A stretch of DNA of 64,000 nucleotides. Origin: Chara braunii. Lineage: Eukaryota > Streptophyta > Charophyceae > Charales > Characeae. The notes under the pieces were generated by a model that saw only the letters and a program-made list of their open reading frames with translations, did no database searches and had not been told where the DNA came from. The stretch's first letter is position 1. Each line of letters opens with the position of its first letter. Shown here piece after piece: positions 1 through 10,299 of the stretch. The DNA lies in assembly GCA_003427395.1 (NCBI GenBank), contig BFEA01000192.1:467985-531984 (forward strand), read 5' to 3'. Made by a program: the position numbers and the translations under genes.

Positions 1-178
1 GAGGAGGAAGAAGAGGAAGAGAGAGAAGAAGGAGAGGAAGAAGAAAGAGAAGAAGAAGGAGAAGGAGAAGAAGAAGGAGAGGAAGAAGAAGAAGGAGGAG
101 GAGGAAGAGGAGGAGGAGGAGGAAGAGGAAGAGGGAGAAGAAGGAGAGGAAGAGGAAGAAGAAGGGGGGAGAGAGGAG

Positions 179-216
<38 letters not shown>

Positions 217-226
217 AGAAGGACGA
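1..226. repeat. Purine-only GA/GAA/GGA low-complexity tract
   Basis: Almost uninterrupted A/G on the plus strand made of GAA, GAG and GGA triplets. It is a simple-sequence tract cut by the window edge. It would read as Glu/Arg/Gly-rich peptides, but nothing suggests coding. Confidence 0.9.
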
Positions 227-663
227 GACCCTCCTCTCCACTCACCTTTCTTGGTGTCTTGGGATGGAGTACCAATCTTGAAGAAGAGCTTCCTCTCCTT
301 GCTCAACCACCCCCTCGGCTATGGCTTCCTCCCCCTTCAAGCCCTTCTCCTCCTTCCCCTCTCACTCCCTCCCAAGTTGCCACAAGCTCCAACCACTATG
401 GCTATGGAGTCCTCCCCTCTAGGAGGGCTAATGAGACTCCCTCTAGCCTTCCTCTCTTCCTCACAGCCTGGGAGCTATGGCGGATCACCCTCCCCACTAC
501 CACTAGCATGTACAGTCCTACACACTAGCTCACAGTCTCCTCTAAACTCCCAAACTGGCAGGGGTTCCCCTCACTTCACTCCAAGTGAGTGTAGTGCTCT
601 CATGGACACATTTAGGCAGCATGGGCACTCCTCATGCAAATGGGAGTGTGGCGGACAGAACTC
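227..663. other. No gene recognised; C/T-rich spacer
   Basis: Pyrimidine-rich plus strand following the purine tract. The open frames here are Pro/Leu/Ser-rich, overlap in several frames and show no domain. I see no repeat element or RNA gene. Confidence 0.5.
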
Positions 664-3440
664 CCAGCTTATGTAGGCTGAAACCAGCAGTCCGGTCAGC
701 CCATGGGCCTCCACACATGCCACCATAGTGAACCGAGGTACCCCCATGGCCAATTTTCACCACTATGCCCCTCCGGGGGCACCTGGACCTTATTTTGGCC
801 AGGTACATGCAGTCCGAGTGGTTGGTACCAACTCGAACTGCCCCTTGGGCCTTTTTCCAGCCTCACATCACTTGAAAAATGTTGCCCTCTTGAGTCCAAG
901 GCCCAAGGGACAGCCTACTTGAGAGAAAAAGACCTTATAGGCCCTTTTCTCGACTTTTTCTGATTTTGGTCTCCCTTGAGTAGGCCGGAGCATTTTTCCA
1001 TGTGGCGACACATTTTCAGCCTTGGATCAGGCTGAGATCCAAGGCCAACATTATTCCGAGTTACCCTATGGTGGTCCTTGCTTCATATTTGAGCCCCTAA
1101 GTTCAATTTCTCAATTTTTGGTGCATTTGGCTCTCTTTTTGGGTCAAACGCACGGTTCTGTCTTTTTCCCTTTTTTGTTTCTTTCCATTTTGGGTTGTCA
1201 CCTCATTCCGGAGCAAGCCGTTTTGAGCTAGCCCACAAAAAACGGTTGTTTCCTCTCCACCATGATATCTGATCTCAGATCCATGGTTGGAAAGAAACAC
1301 CGGTCATTCCTCCTTTGCATTTTCTCTCATTTTTGCCTTTTTAATTCAGATATTGTGGAGATATGGCCCCAAGGGCCATATCTCAACAATCCGGCTTGCC
1401 CTCCCTGATTCTAGGAGGGATGAGGTCATCATTGGGACCTGCCAGTCCCTACTGCAGCAGTCCCAATAGGGCGGCATATTCTCCTCCACCTTTTTCTCCC
1501 GTTTTGTCTCATTCTCTCTCCATTTTCTCCCTTTTTTTTTTTTTTTCTTTTAATTTTGTTGTGACAAGTGTCAAACAACTGTGCACCCTTTTTCTAGGCC
1601 TTAGATCCTCAATCATGGCCAGGTTCATGGCCGGTTGTTGGCCGTTACATCCCGGACTTCAAAAATGACTCTCCCATGCTCCTAGTGGGCTCCATTTTGT
1701 CGCCGCTTGTCCGATTTTGAGCCCCTTTTGCTCCGATTTTCCATGGGCAACCTGTTTTCTCATGTTGGCCTCTTGAGACCTTATTTTCCCATGCCTAGCT
1801 AGTCCGAAATATCTCGGATTGTTGGGCAGCCCTCCTAACTCCCATTTTCCTTTTCTTTTTACCGCTGGACCTCCCGTTTGGGCCCCACTAGTGCTTGCAC
1901 TCGTGGTGCTAATATTTTCTTCGCGCAACCACTCCCTACATTGGCTTGTGGTTATTTCCTTGGGACACCTCAAGTCCCCGCTACTTTCTCGTACCAGTCC
2001 CATTTATTTTTTGCCCAGCCGGCGCGCGTCTCATTTTTCAACTTTTATTATTTGGGCCCACTTGGTCCCCGACAACATTCCGGGCGGTGTCTCATTTTTG
2101 TTTTGGAATCCCCTTGCCCCAACAGTCCCAATATCTCTTCCTTGGGTGTCGTGCGCGTGCCGATTTCCCTTGGCCCTGGGATCTCATCTTGCGGTCACCA
2201 TTTACCACCCCAACTTTTTCTATGCCTGCGGCACCATTTTCTAGCCCTTTGGGCATGCCGCGGCCCACTTCCCCTTAGCCTAGGCATCCTCATGCAGTCC
2301 GTTATTTCTCGGACTGCATTCATGGTCATTTTCCTAGTCCCACAGCCCCACAACTTGCCCCATGCTAAAAGAAAATGAAGCGTTTGATTTTCAAATGCAT
2401 CCAGGCTCAATATTGGCTCCGGATGCAAAAAAAACAAGTGTTTGGCCTCCCCCATGCAGTCCGTTACAACTCGGACTGCAATAGGTGCCAATCCCCTAGC
2501 CCCAATGCCCCACAACTAGCCCCAAATTAAGAGAAAAGGAAATGGTTAACTTCCAAGTGCATCCGGTCCTCATTTTGGCTCCCGGTGCACCTAAAACATG
2601 TGTTTGGCCTCTCCCATGTAATCCGTTATTTTTCGGTTGCATGGGGCCTTGAATTTTATTGATTTTCTCTGCAAAATCAAGAAAAACCCAAGATACTTTG
2701 TAACCGATATATGCCAGAATGAATCTGGTCACAAAAGCACCCCCTAGGTGGCCGTTTTTGGCTGTTAGTGCTCTTTTGACTTTTCTCTTTCCTTTTCTTT
2801 TTCCTTTCTTTTTCTTTTCTTTTATTTTCCTCCACTTGTGGACAGTAGGGACTTGCCAGTCCCTACTTGCTGCAGTCCCAACTAACGGCCAACTCACTCA
2901 TCCTCTCTTACTTCCTTTTTTTTTTTTTTTTTTTCCCTTTTCTTTTTCTTTTTCTTTTTGCGTGCCAAGTATCAAGGCCCTCTTCTAGGTTCCTCCTCTT
3001 AGTTTTGGCCCTTCCCATGCCCAAGGGCCAGTCCGTTATTTCTCGGACTGCACTTGTGGCTTTCCCATGCCCATGGGAGCCTCCGTTTGCCTCTACCTCT
3101 TCCAAACGGTAGGCCCCCATACTCCGATTTTCTCCCGGAGGCCTATTTTTCTCATGGAGGCTCATTTGGCCTCATTTTCTTGGGGGAATTCAATCCGAGA
3201 TTTTTCGGATTGCTCCCACGCCTGTACACCCACGTTTCTTTGCCTTTTCTTTTTCCTTTGGACTTCCCGCTTGCTCCCACTAGAGCTCATGCTAGTGGTG
3301 CTAATATTCTTGACCGTCAAGATCCTCGATCTTGACGGTGTGCCTTGCTTTAATTATTTGCATTTCGCAGCATGCCATAATTTTTCCTTAGGACGTCACA
3401 AGTCCCCGCCACTTTCCCGCGCTACTCCCCGACACTTGTT
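664..3440. repeat. Array of dissimilar short perfect hairpins
   Basis: Short-loop inverted repeats follow each other along the stretch and mostly differ in sequence. Examples (arms): 1019-1028/1036-1045 (10 bp), 1352-1369/1373-1390 (18 bp, one mismatch, 3-nt loop), 1431-1438/1460-1467, 2292-2301/2310-2319 (10 bp), 2396-2402/2421-2427, 2455-2463/2472-2480 (9 bp), 3006-3013/3023-3030, 3063-3069/3072-3078, 3083-3089/3103-3109, 3191-3198/3205-3212 (8 bp) and 3313-3324/3328-3339 (12 bp, 3-nt loop). The segments near 1790-2000 and 3210-3420 are diverged copies of each other. The block lies beyond the LTR-like terminus at 4159, so it may be the interior of that LTR; this is inference. Confidence 0.8.
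2220..2660. repeat. Tandem ~162-bp unit, three diverged copies
   Basis: Corresponding landmarks recur at about 162-bp spacing. The hairpin arm ATGCAGTCCG starts at 2292, recurs at 2454 and appears as ATGTAATCCG near 2616. A CAACTTGCCCC-like block lies at 2351 and 2513, and GCATCC at 2397 and 2559. Each unit carries at least two hairpins: a TGCATCC/GGATGCA type and a GCAGTCCG/CGGACTGC type with an 8-nt loop. Confidence 0.7.
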
Positions 3441-3622
3441 CCGCTAGTGGTCCCGCCGGTACTTTGTCCCGCCGGTGGTTCCCGACACTTTGTCCCGCCG
3501 GTGGTCCCCGACACTTTGTCCCGCCCGTGGTCCCGACACTTTATCCCGCCGGTGGTCCCCGACACTTCATCCCGCCGATGGTCCCCGACACTTTGTCCCG
3601 CCGGTGGTCCCCGGGCTCCCTT
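3441..3622. repeat. GC-rich minisatellite, ~25-26 bp unit
   Basis: About seven copies of a unit built from GTGGTCCCCGACACTTTGTC followed by CCGCCG, with point changes and one-base length variation. Both strands stay open through it only because the unit lacks stops. Confidence 0.9.
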
Positions 3623-4104
3623 GACATTTTCCCGTCCCATGGCGGCCTCCTTCCCTTTGTCCTTCTCATGTCCTGTGTGCCACTCTCCCCGGACGCGGGT
3701 TTTTACTTGGCTCGTGACCCCTTGGTCGTCTTGACGTTACGTCCCGGTGGCCCTCTTGGCCCGGGCTACGACTTCACGCTCCGACACCTTACTTGCTACC
3801 TTCTCCTCCCTTCTTCTCCCCTCGCGGCGCGCGACCCATGACATTACTTTTCCCGACAGTCCTTCTTCCTTTCGGGGAAACGACCGCCTTTGCTATTTTC
3901 TTGCGGTCTTTTGCCGCTCGCCTTTTTCGCTAATCCTTTTCATGGTCTCATGGCCCCGACGATCCGGGCAACCTCCACGTCCCCTTGTACCAATACTTGA
4001 ACACTTTCTATCCTTCTTGCCTCCAGTTTTCTCTGTCGTGCACAATTCTGCGGTATACCGCTTCTCGACGAGCAAGACTTATCTCGGGACCCACCAGTCC
4101 CGAC
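3623..4104. other. No gene; probable interior of the Gypsy-1 3' LTR
   Basis: No domain-bearing frame is visible. Position between the minisatellite and the LTR-like terminus at 4159 suggests LTR sequence, but no second copy of this interior is in the window. Confidence 0.35.
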
Positions 4105-4159
4105 AACGGCCTATGGGCCCCTTAGCCATTCAACGAGGCATAATGAACGAGTTATTTCA
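4105..4159 (-). repeat. LTR 5' terminus (U3 start), downstream LTR of Gypsy-1
   Basis: On the minus strand this begins TGAAATAACTCGTTCATTAT. It matches 13320-13374 (TGCAATAACCCGTTCATTAT) over 55 bp with about six differences. Both copies have the same orientation as the Gypsy-1 coding remains and start with TG. Similarity stops after ~55 bp, so the two LTRs are related rather than a matched pair. The region between the pol stop at 4202 and 4160 holds no convincing polypurine tract. Confidence 0.5.
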
Positions 4160-4201
4160 TTCCTGCCGACTCAATTTTCGAGTTTCATCGCAGAAAACAC
4201 A

Positions 4202-4600
4202 TTAATATTTTTTTAACCCGTGTTTATATGCAAGAACAATATCAGAAGCAGTAGGTAACAATTCTTTCTTAATGAACCATCTAGCTTCAGACGGAGATCG
4301 AGACTTGAACTTTACCTTGTACTGCTTCTGAGGTCTTCCCCTGCCACCCGTAGAGAAGTAGACATGTTCCATAATCTTTTCAACTTCATATCCTTCATTC
4401 ATGGAGGATAGGAAGATAGATGGCATGTTAGGAAAGTCATATCCCTCTACATACGGTAGCATTTTAAACGCGTGGAAGACAGGATAGGTCCTTAGGTGTG
4501 GGGGTGCATCTATCCGGTAGGAAGGTCCATTTGCATCCCCCATCACCTTGAGAACTTCCCAGTGTCCATAAAAGATAGGCATCAATTGTTTTGACACATT
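4202..4600 (-). pseudogene. Gypsy-1 integrase C-terminus with chromodomain-like tail
   Basis: A 131-residue open stretch starts with the SH3-like GHWEVLKV region of gypsy integrases, then the LRTYPVFHAFKMLP block that precedes chromodomains. It ends in a QKQYKVKFKSRSPSEARWF segment resembling a degenerate chromodomain. In chromoviruses this tail directs integration by binding histone marks. The canonical WKGY core is absent, so histone binding is doubtful. The homologous segment of Gypsy-3 (about 43260-43100) reads very similarly. The stop is at 4202-4204. Confidence 0.7.
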
Positions 4601-4859
4601 TCTTCTAGGGAAAACTCTTTAGACTTGACCCAGACAATCTCTTTTTTTTGAAACTGTGAAGGTCTGCGATGTTTATTGGCCTGCGCAATCATCTGTAGCT
4701 GGGCTTTTTGTATGTTCTCCTTGACTTTTCTTATGTCTTTTTCATACAAAACTGCAAATTCACGAGTTCTTGAGGGAAGCCTTTAAATCTGGTCGTGGGT
4801 AACTGGGTTAATGCATCAATGGGACGTCTAGGCTTCCAACCTTGATTTGGTGCATTAGG

Positions 4860-5255
4860 CATTCTTCCTGTAACAGTATGTACACTATTATTATATGCAC
4901 TAGCAATCTTATGTTAGTTATCATCCCAATCCGTCTAATCGGGTCGTAAATACATACACAAAAGTTGCTGGCATAGACGGTTCATGTGTTCAGTTTGGCC
5001 ATTTGTTTCGGGATGTCTCCCTGACGACATGGTTAACCTGGTGTCATAGACTTCGATCAACTTTTGTCATTGCATACCTGTGAACCTGACATCCCTATCA
5101 GACATAATGATCTTTGGGAAACCATATTCGGAGACCCATCACATTTGAAATTTTTGGATGACTAGTGCAGTCTTAGCTTCAGTAGGCAAAGGAATAAACA
5201 TAACATATTTCGATAATCGATCTACAATGACCATTACCTGACTGTTGCCGTTTCG
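4860..5255 (-). pseudogene. Gypsy-1 integrase core fragment
   Basis: The minus strand reads VMVIVDRLSKY, then EYGFPKIIMSDRDVRFT, then MSSGRHPETNGQTEHMN. These are the second catalytic Asp (SDRD) and the Glu (GQTE) of the DDE triad. An in-frame TGA at 5067-5069 replaces the Trp usually found after SDRDxRFT. The zinc-binding HHCC domain and the segment with the first catalytic Asp are missing: the RNase H text runs directly into VMVIVDR near 5255. About 190 codons are absent relative to Gypsy-3. Confidence 0.75.
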
Positions 5256-5656
5256 GACCATCTTACTAGCTTATCAGAGAGTCTCGATTGGGTCTTTATC
5301 CATTTCAGAGTAGAGTGATCTAAATAGACAGTGAAGTGTCTCCCTAACAAGTAATGTTTTCAGGCCAAGGCATACAATTCCCTTTCGTAGATGGAATTGA
5401 CCTCTTTCTCAGACGGAAGCCTCTTGGTCATAAACTCAATGGGTCTACATCCTTTACCATCATCCTGTTGTAGCACAGCCCCAATTTCATACCGACTTGC
5501 ATCAGTCGTGGCAATGAAAGGCAGAAAAGGATCAACAATCTTTAAGATCGGATAGTGAGTCAGTACATGTTTTAATTTTTTGAAGGAGGACTCACAATCT
5601 TTGTCCCACAACCAACGTCTTTCTTTCTGCAATAGTCTTCTCATAGGTGCAACCAT
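5256..5656 (-). pseudogene. Gypsy-1 RNase H fragment
   Basis: 98 open residues (5656-5360) hold the RT thumb/connection (LLQKERRWLWDKDCESSFKK) and the start of the gypsy RNase H domain (TTDASRYEIGAVLQQDDGKG, LPSEKEVNSIYERELYALA). A shifted frame below 5360 continues HYLLGRHFTVYLDHSTLKWI and SDKLVRW, where similarity to RNase H ends abruptly at the deletion junction. The enzyme normally removes the RNA strand during reverse transcription; this copy cannot be functional. Confidence 0.75.
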
Positions 5657-5767
5657 TAAGGAGAAGTTTCTTATAAACTTCCTATAATAACTAATGAGTC
5701 CTAGAAAAGACCTGAGCTTAGTGACAGTCTTAGGTTGGGGCCAATCTCTGATTGTCGTTATCTTCTT

Positions 5768-6510
5768 CTATCCGGGCCTTAGTCCCTCTTCGTTCACTAT
5801 ATCCCCCAAGTATAACACTGTAGGCTTAGTGAACTCGGACTTCTTAGGATTCAGTTTGAAGTTGTCTTCGCGCACTTTTTGAAGAACCATTCGTAAATGT
5901 TTTTCGCGATCCTCAAGTGTTTTGTTGTAGACGAGGTTAACATCGAGATACACAACTACGAACTGGTTCAGCCATTGACGAAACAGTTCATTCATTGACC
6001 TTTGAAGGTCGCAGGGGCGTTAGTCAATCTGAAAGGCATAACCACAAACCTGGTTCGGAAGGTTGTCTTGTGTTGATCTTCATGAGCCACCTCAATCTAG
6101 TGGTACCCTGACTGAAGATCAATCTTACTAAAATATCTTCATCCTTGCAATTGGTCCAACAAGTCGTCAATGCGCGGGAGTGGTTTTGCGTTTTTGACAG
6201 TGACGACATTCAACCCACGATAATCAATGCATAATCTAAATTCACCTTCCTTTTGGGGCACGGATAAGACAGAAGCACCATAAGGAGATGAGTTGGGGCA
6301 AATCCATCTTTTATCTGTGAGTTCTTGCAATCGTTTTCGAAGTTCCTCAAGTTCCCTTAGAGATGGGACCCTTGGGAATCTTACTACCGGGAATGATCTC
6401 GATGGTTTGTTTGATAGCACGCTAAGTGATTCTCGTTGGCTCAGTCTGCAAGTCCTTATACTCATTGAGAATCTGCTCAATAGAAGGAGGATAGGATGAG
6501 GGACACTCAC
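5768..6510 (-). pseudogene. Gypsy-1 reverse transcriptase, active site mutated
   Basis: 6510-6139 gives the fingers/palm start, including [20 protein letters not shown] followed by IDYRGLN, with the [14 protein letters not shown] motif. A frameshift follows, and 5995-5768 gives NQFVVVYLDVNLVYNKTL, then LGDIVNEEGLRPG. The catalytic YLDD box reads YLDV: the codon at 5939-5941 is GTT where a second Asp is required. RT copies element RNA into cDNA; this substitution alone would inactivate it. Confidence 0.85.
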
Positions 6511-6689
6511 CTGCTCGCTTAACGAGCACCATCATCACATCCTAGTTCAACTTCTTCTTTGAGACCATAAACCTACAGGTTAGATAACTCATGCAACAAA
6601 AGAACACTGACGAGTCAGAGCCAAACTTTTGATACAATTTAATCGTTTTTAGTTAGGACTTTTCGTCCTTAAGCTTTACGATCTTCTCC

Positions 6690-7060
6690 TTGAACATGAC
6701 TTATGGGTCGGTTTCCTCGTGTCAATCCATTCCTAGAATCATGTCAAAAGGTAGGATCTTTTGAAATAGCATTTAACACGATCGACATATTGAGAGACAA
6801 TGATCGTGTTTTTGCCAGCCAACATAGACGTGATAGGTCTAGGTAAATCTCTTACCTTCCTACCAGATGCAATGTACAAATTGCCTTCTATGAGATGTAG
6901 GACCACGTCGATCATGCGTCTAACAAGGCAACTACTCGCATATGTGCAATCTCCATGTGTGCGATCATTAGTTCACCCTTATCTTAGTTTTCTTAGCCCA
7001 CGAACTCCTAAGAGTTATGAGTTCATTACCGAGTTCGTCAAGGGAATGGTCCAGTGAGAT
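6690..7060 (-). pseudogene. Gypsy-1 aspartic protease remnant
   Basis: In broken frames the minus strand shows MRVVALLDA-stop-STWSYIS at about 6895-6945, where gypsy proteases have a DSG or DCG catalytic motif, and later LPFDMILGMD-stop near 6725, matching the FDVILGMDW block. Both Trp/Gly positions are stops. The protease would cleave the Gag-Pol polyprotein; it is clearly dead here. Confidence 0.55.
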
Positions 7061-7197
7061 AGAACAAAGAACAGTATCAGGGTGTTCTGGAAGATGGGCC
7101 GAAAAAGAATCATCCTCTGCCATGTGAGTCGAGGGCTTGAAAGGGGTTATTGGCGCCTTACCTTTGTCTAAACCCCTCAACTCAGTAGGAGCAGATG

Positions 7198-8290
7198 CTA
7201 CTCGAACTGGCTGCTCGGTTTTGGGTTACGGATCATCGGGCACCATGCTATCACGTGCCCCACAGTACCACACTTAAGGCACTGACGATTGTCCATCTCG
7301 GACTGCCATTCCTCTCGTGTCATACCCATCTTTTCCCAAGGTTTCCCGAACGTGATGTCGGGGTGTTCGGGAAACGAGCATGGCGTCTTCTTCTTCTTCC
7401 ATTGGTTGGTGCCACCCTTGCTGGCCACCACGACAGCGATGTCACCCTTTCTAGACTCGTTGCCGCAATTACCTCCTCCCTCCGACTCGTCGAGGGGTAA
7501 CTTTTCCATGGTATCATCGTCGAAAACGACGAGCATGTGATCCTGGCGTTTTTGCCGCCAAAGGACAGGCTTGTCGTACCCACCTACCGGACCATTCTTT
7601 ACTAGAGAAGCATAAGTTCTCTTTACCTGTGTGGTCATCTGCTCCCGTTTGAGAGCGAGATCGCAGAATTGCCTACAGTTGTACTTTCCAGACTTGGCTT
7701 CAGCCACGAGCTGCCCGTGAATTGGTTCGGGCAATGCACGTGAGTAGACGTAGAAGACCTGGTTGTCCTGCAAGTTCAGTCCAGCTACCTGCAAGAGGCA
7801 ATCCACCTCACGAGACAAAGCATCTACAGAAGTCCAACGCTTCTGGCCTATAGTGGTGACTTCGTCAAAGGCCTTATCGATCGTCGTCTTGTCAAGCCCT
7901 CCTTTATTTTTTGGAGAAATTGCTTGAGCGTCAAGGTCTTAGCCCATTCATCAATATCCTCAAAGCCAGCAGCATTGGCTTCGGATAGGACCCACTCTTT
8001 TGCCACTTCTCCCAAACAAGACGTGGAGAAGGCTACCTGACCCTCAGGTTCAACAGGGGTGGTCCCATAATAAATCTGGATTTCGACTATCCACAACAAC
8101 AAATTTCACCATTTTTGTCGTTGTACGTGAATGGCAATTTCATTTTTACTTTCTCCTTCCTTTTTGGTTTCATTGCTTCCTTGGCTGGTTCTTCTTTCTT
8201 GGCGATTTCTTCTTTCTTTCCCCCCGGCTTCTCAGGTTCCTTCGTGGAACCTTCAGGTTTCTCCGGTTGTGTGTCCGATTTTGAATTCAA
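7198..8290 (-). pseudogene. Gypsy-1 gag, capsid region and zinc knuckle
   Basis: 8290-8087 is a Lys/Glu/Pro-rich linker, 8102-7848 carries the conserved gag block with GQVAFSTSCLGEVAKEWV, and 7818-7198 continues to a CX2CX4HX4C zinc knuckle, CLKCGTVGHVIAWC, close to the C-terminus. Gag forms the virus-like particle and the knuckle binds element RNA. Three frames are needed, so there are at least two frameshifts. The N-terminal coiled coil lies across insertion X at 10300-10971. Confidence 0.8.
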
Positions 8291-8426
8291 CGCGGGTTCC
8301 GCGCTGAAAAATTCAACGCGCGTTGAATTCGCGTTAAACTCCCGTTGAAATGCGAGTTGGACGTGAATTAATGGGGTCCGCGAATATTTTTTCGTGGGCT
8401 AAAATTATCCAAATATATATATATAT

Positions 8427-8467
8427 ATATGGGGTTGTAGGTTTTTTTTAGGACTACAACCCCATAT
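8427..8467. repeat. 14-bp stem hairpin inside insertion X
   Basis: ATATGGGGTTGTAG at 8427-8440 pairs with CTACAACCCCATAT at 8454-8467 around a 13-nt T-rich loop, next to an (AT)n run. Confidence 0.85.
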
Positions 8468-9124
8468 TTTTATTTTTATTTTTTGATGTCTAAATATATT
8501 TTTTAAAAATCAAAAACACAAACACACAATGAAAAAAACAAAAACTAAAATAAAATGAGTGTTTTTTTTTTGGGTTTCACCTAGGCTACCAGCCGGGCCG
8601 CCCGGGTCCCGGGTGGCCAGCCCGTGCAAGGACCACGGAAGGTCCTAGCCAAAAAACAAAAAAAAAAAAACTCCAAAAAATCCGAAAAACAACTATGTTA
8701 TGCAGAAAAATAAACTGAACAGTTTTTGCCTCAGGGTCACATTGAAATTCTGCACCAAATTTAGAATAAAAAATAAAATTTTATTTCTTTTATTTTTATT
8801 TTTATTTTTTAATTGTTTTTGGCCCGGTCGGGCAAGTGACCCCGGGCCACTCTCGTAGCCTAGGGTTTCACACAATTTTTTTAAGGGTTAAAACAAAAAC
8901 AGAAAAACAAATAAAAAATATACGATTGTAGATCTTTCAAAGATGTACAACAATTTTTTATTTATTTATTTTTTTAGAACTTCGCGTATTTTAGAAAAAA
9001 TCAAAACCATAAAAAGCAAAAAAAAAAAAGGAAAAAAAGACACACACACACAGGATTGGGCCCATAGCAGATTGCATGAGTCTGGCGTCCGAAGTTCCCG
9101 TACGACATGGTTCGTCCGCCTCCG

Positions 9125-9425
9125 CTTCTATTAGGGCTGGGAGGTTGGTCCACCTCTGGTGCTTGTCACTGCTGTGTGATCCAAGTTGCCCTCAATACTG
9201 GTAGGGTGATGGTCCTCAGTGCTGGTCACACTGAGGTAGGATAGTAGGGACAGGGGGTGCCTCCCAGCTGTGTTGGTTGAAGACCTTACTGATACAGACT
9301 GGGAGGATCCAACTGACTATCTCAGTTGGTTGGCATCGAGAATGCCATAGGCGGGGATTGAACCCACAACCTCCTGAATGCCACTTGCATGCCTAACCAA
9401 CTGAGCTAGGCCGCTGGACAGAGCC
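9125..9425 (-). mobile_element. tRNA-derived SINE, copy S1
   Basis: On the minus strand a pol III A box (TAGCTCAGTTGG, 9408-9397) and B box (GGTTCAATCCC, 9364-9354) are spaced as in a tRNA. The D-, anticodon- and acceptor-stem pairings are degraded, so this is a SINE head rather than a tRNA gene. It shares the inter-box word GCAAGTGGCATTCAGGAGGT with copy S2 (15130-15200). The 3' body runs to about 9125, where its edge is a guess. Confidence 0.7.
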
Positions 9426-9825
9426 CAGATTCTTGGATCGCAAGAGGGGAAAAAAAGAAAAGAAAAAACCTGAAAAACGAATAGCAAGCTACTGAGGGTT
9501 GTACCGCCCTCCCAACGAGGCATGGCAGTCCGTTTCAGAGTGGAGTCCACAGCTCTCGTGACAAAGGTAAGTACGCTTTTTTTTTCTTTTCTTTTCTTAG
9601 CAAGCCCTGCCAACGAGGCATGGCAGTCCGTTCTAGATTTCGTTACTCGGTAACAAACAGCAGAATGCTTGGATACTGTATTTTTGGGAGGATGCAGTAG
9701 AAGAGAAAAAAAAAAAAAAACGACCCAAATCGCCCGCCCAAACCCATATCGCCCGCCCCCAGTTTTCAACGGGAAAAAACTCTATCCCTCAAAAGGGAAA
9801 CAATGGACACATGCCAACAATCATG

Positions 9826-9960
9826 CACACACACACACACACACTTACAAACACACACATACACAAACACACGCGCATACCTTCATATTCATGCACAGAC
9901 ACACTCTCACGCGCAGGCACACACAGACACACATACGCACACACGCACACACATAGCACA
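9826..9960. repeat. CA-rich microsatellite
   Basis: Imperfect (AC)n with interspersed ACAG, ACGC and ATAC units; it gives His/Thr and Val/Cys repeat frames with no coding meaning. Confidence 0.9.
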
Positions 9961-10299
9961 CCTACATACACATAACTGGGGTGTTGGGGTTGGTGGATGT
10001 GGGGGCGGATGGCTTAGAGGGCTTCCGGGTAGGTTTGGGAACTGGTGTCGGGGGGTTGGTGAGCAGCCCCGGTCGGTGTTGGTTTTATTCGGTGGTTTAA
10101 GAGGTGCTTCAGGGGTTGGGGGGATTTTTTTTATTTATTTATTTTTTTTTTGCATAGGGCAACGTGTTCCGGACCCCGCGCATCATTTTCCACTTTTTCG
10201 AAAAGCGTGGGAGCAGCCCATTTTCACGTTTAACGCGAATTCAACGGGATTTTTTGAATTTAACAGGATTCAACAGGAGTTTAATTCCCCCGTTCTCCG

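Noticed and set aside
3447-3841. Pro/Cys-rich repeat protein in the minisatellite
   Set aside because: Open frames arise because the repeat unit lacks stops; unit length varies by one base and breaks the frame.
9354-9420. Functional tRNA gene
   Set aside because: Boxes are good but acceptor and D-arm stems do not pair, so it is a SINE head.
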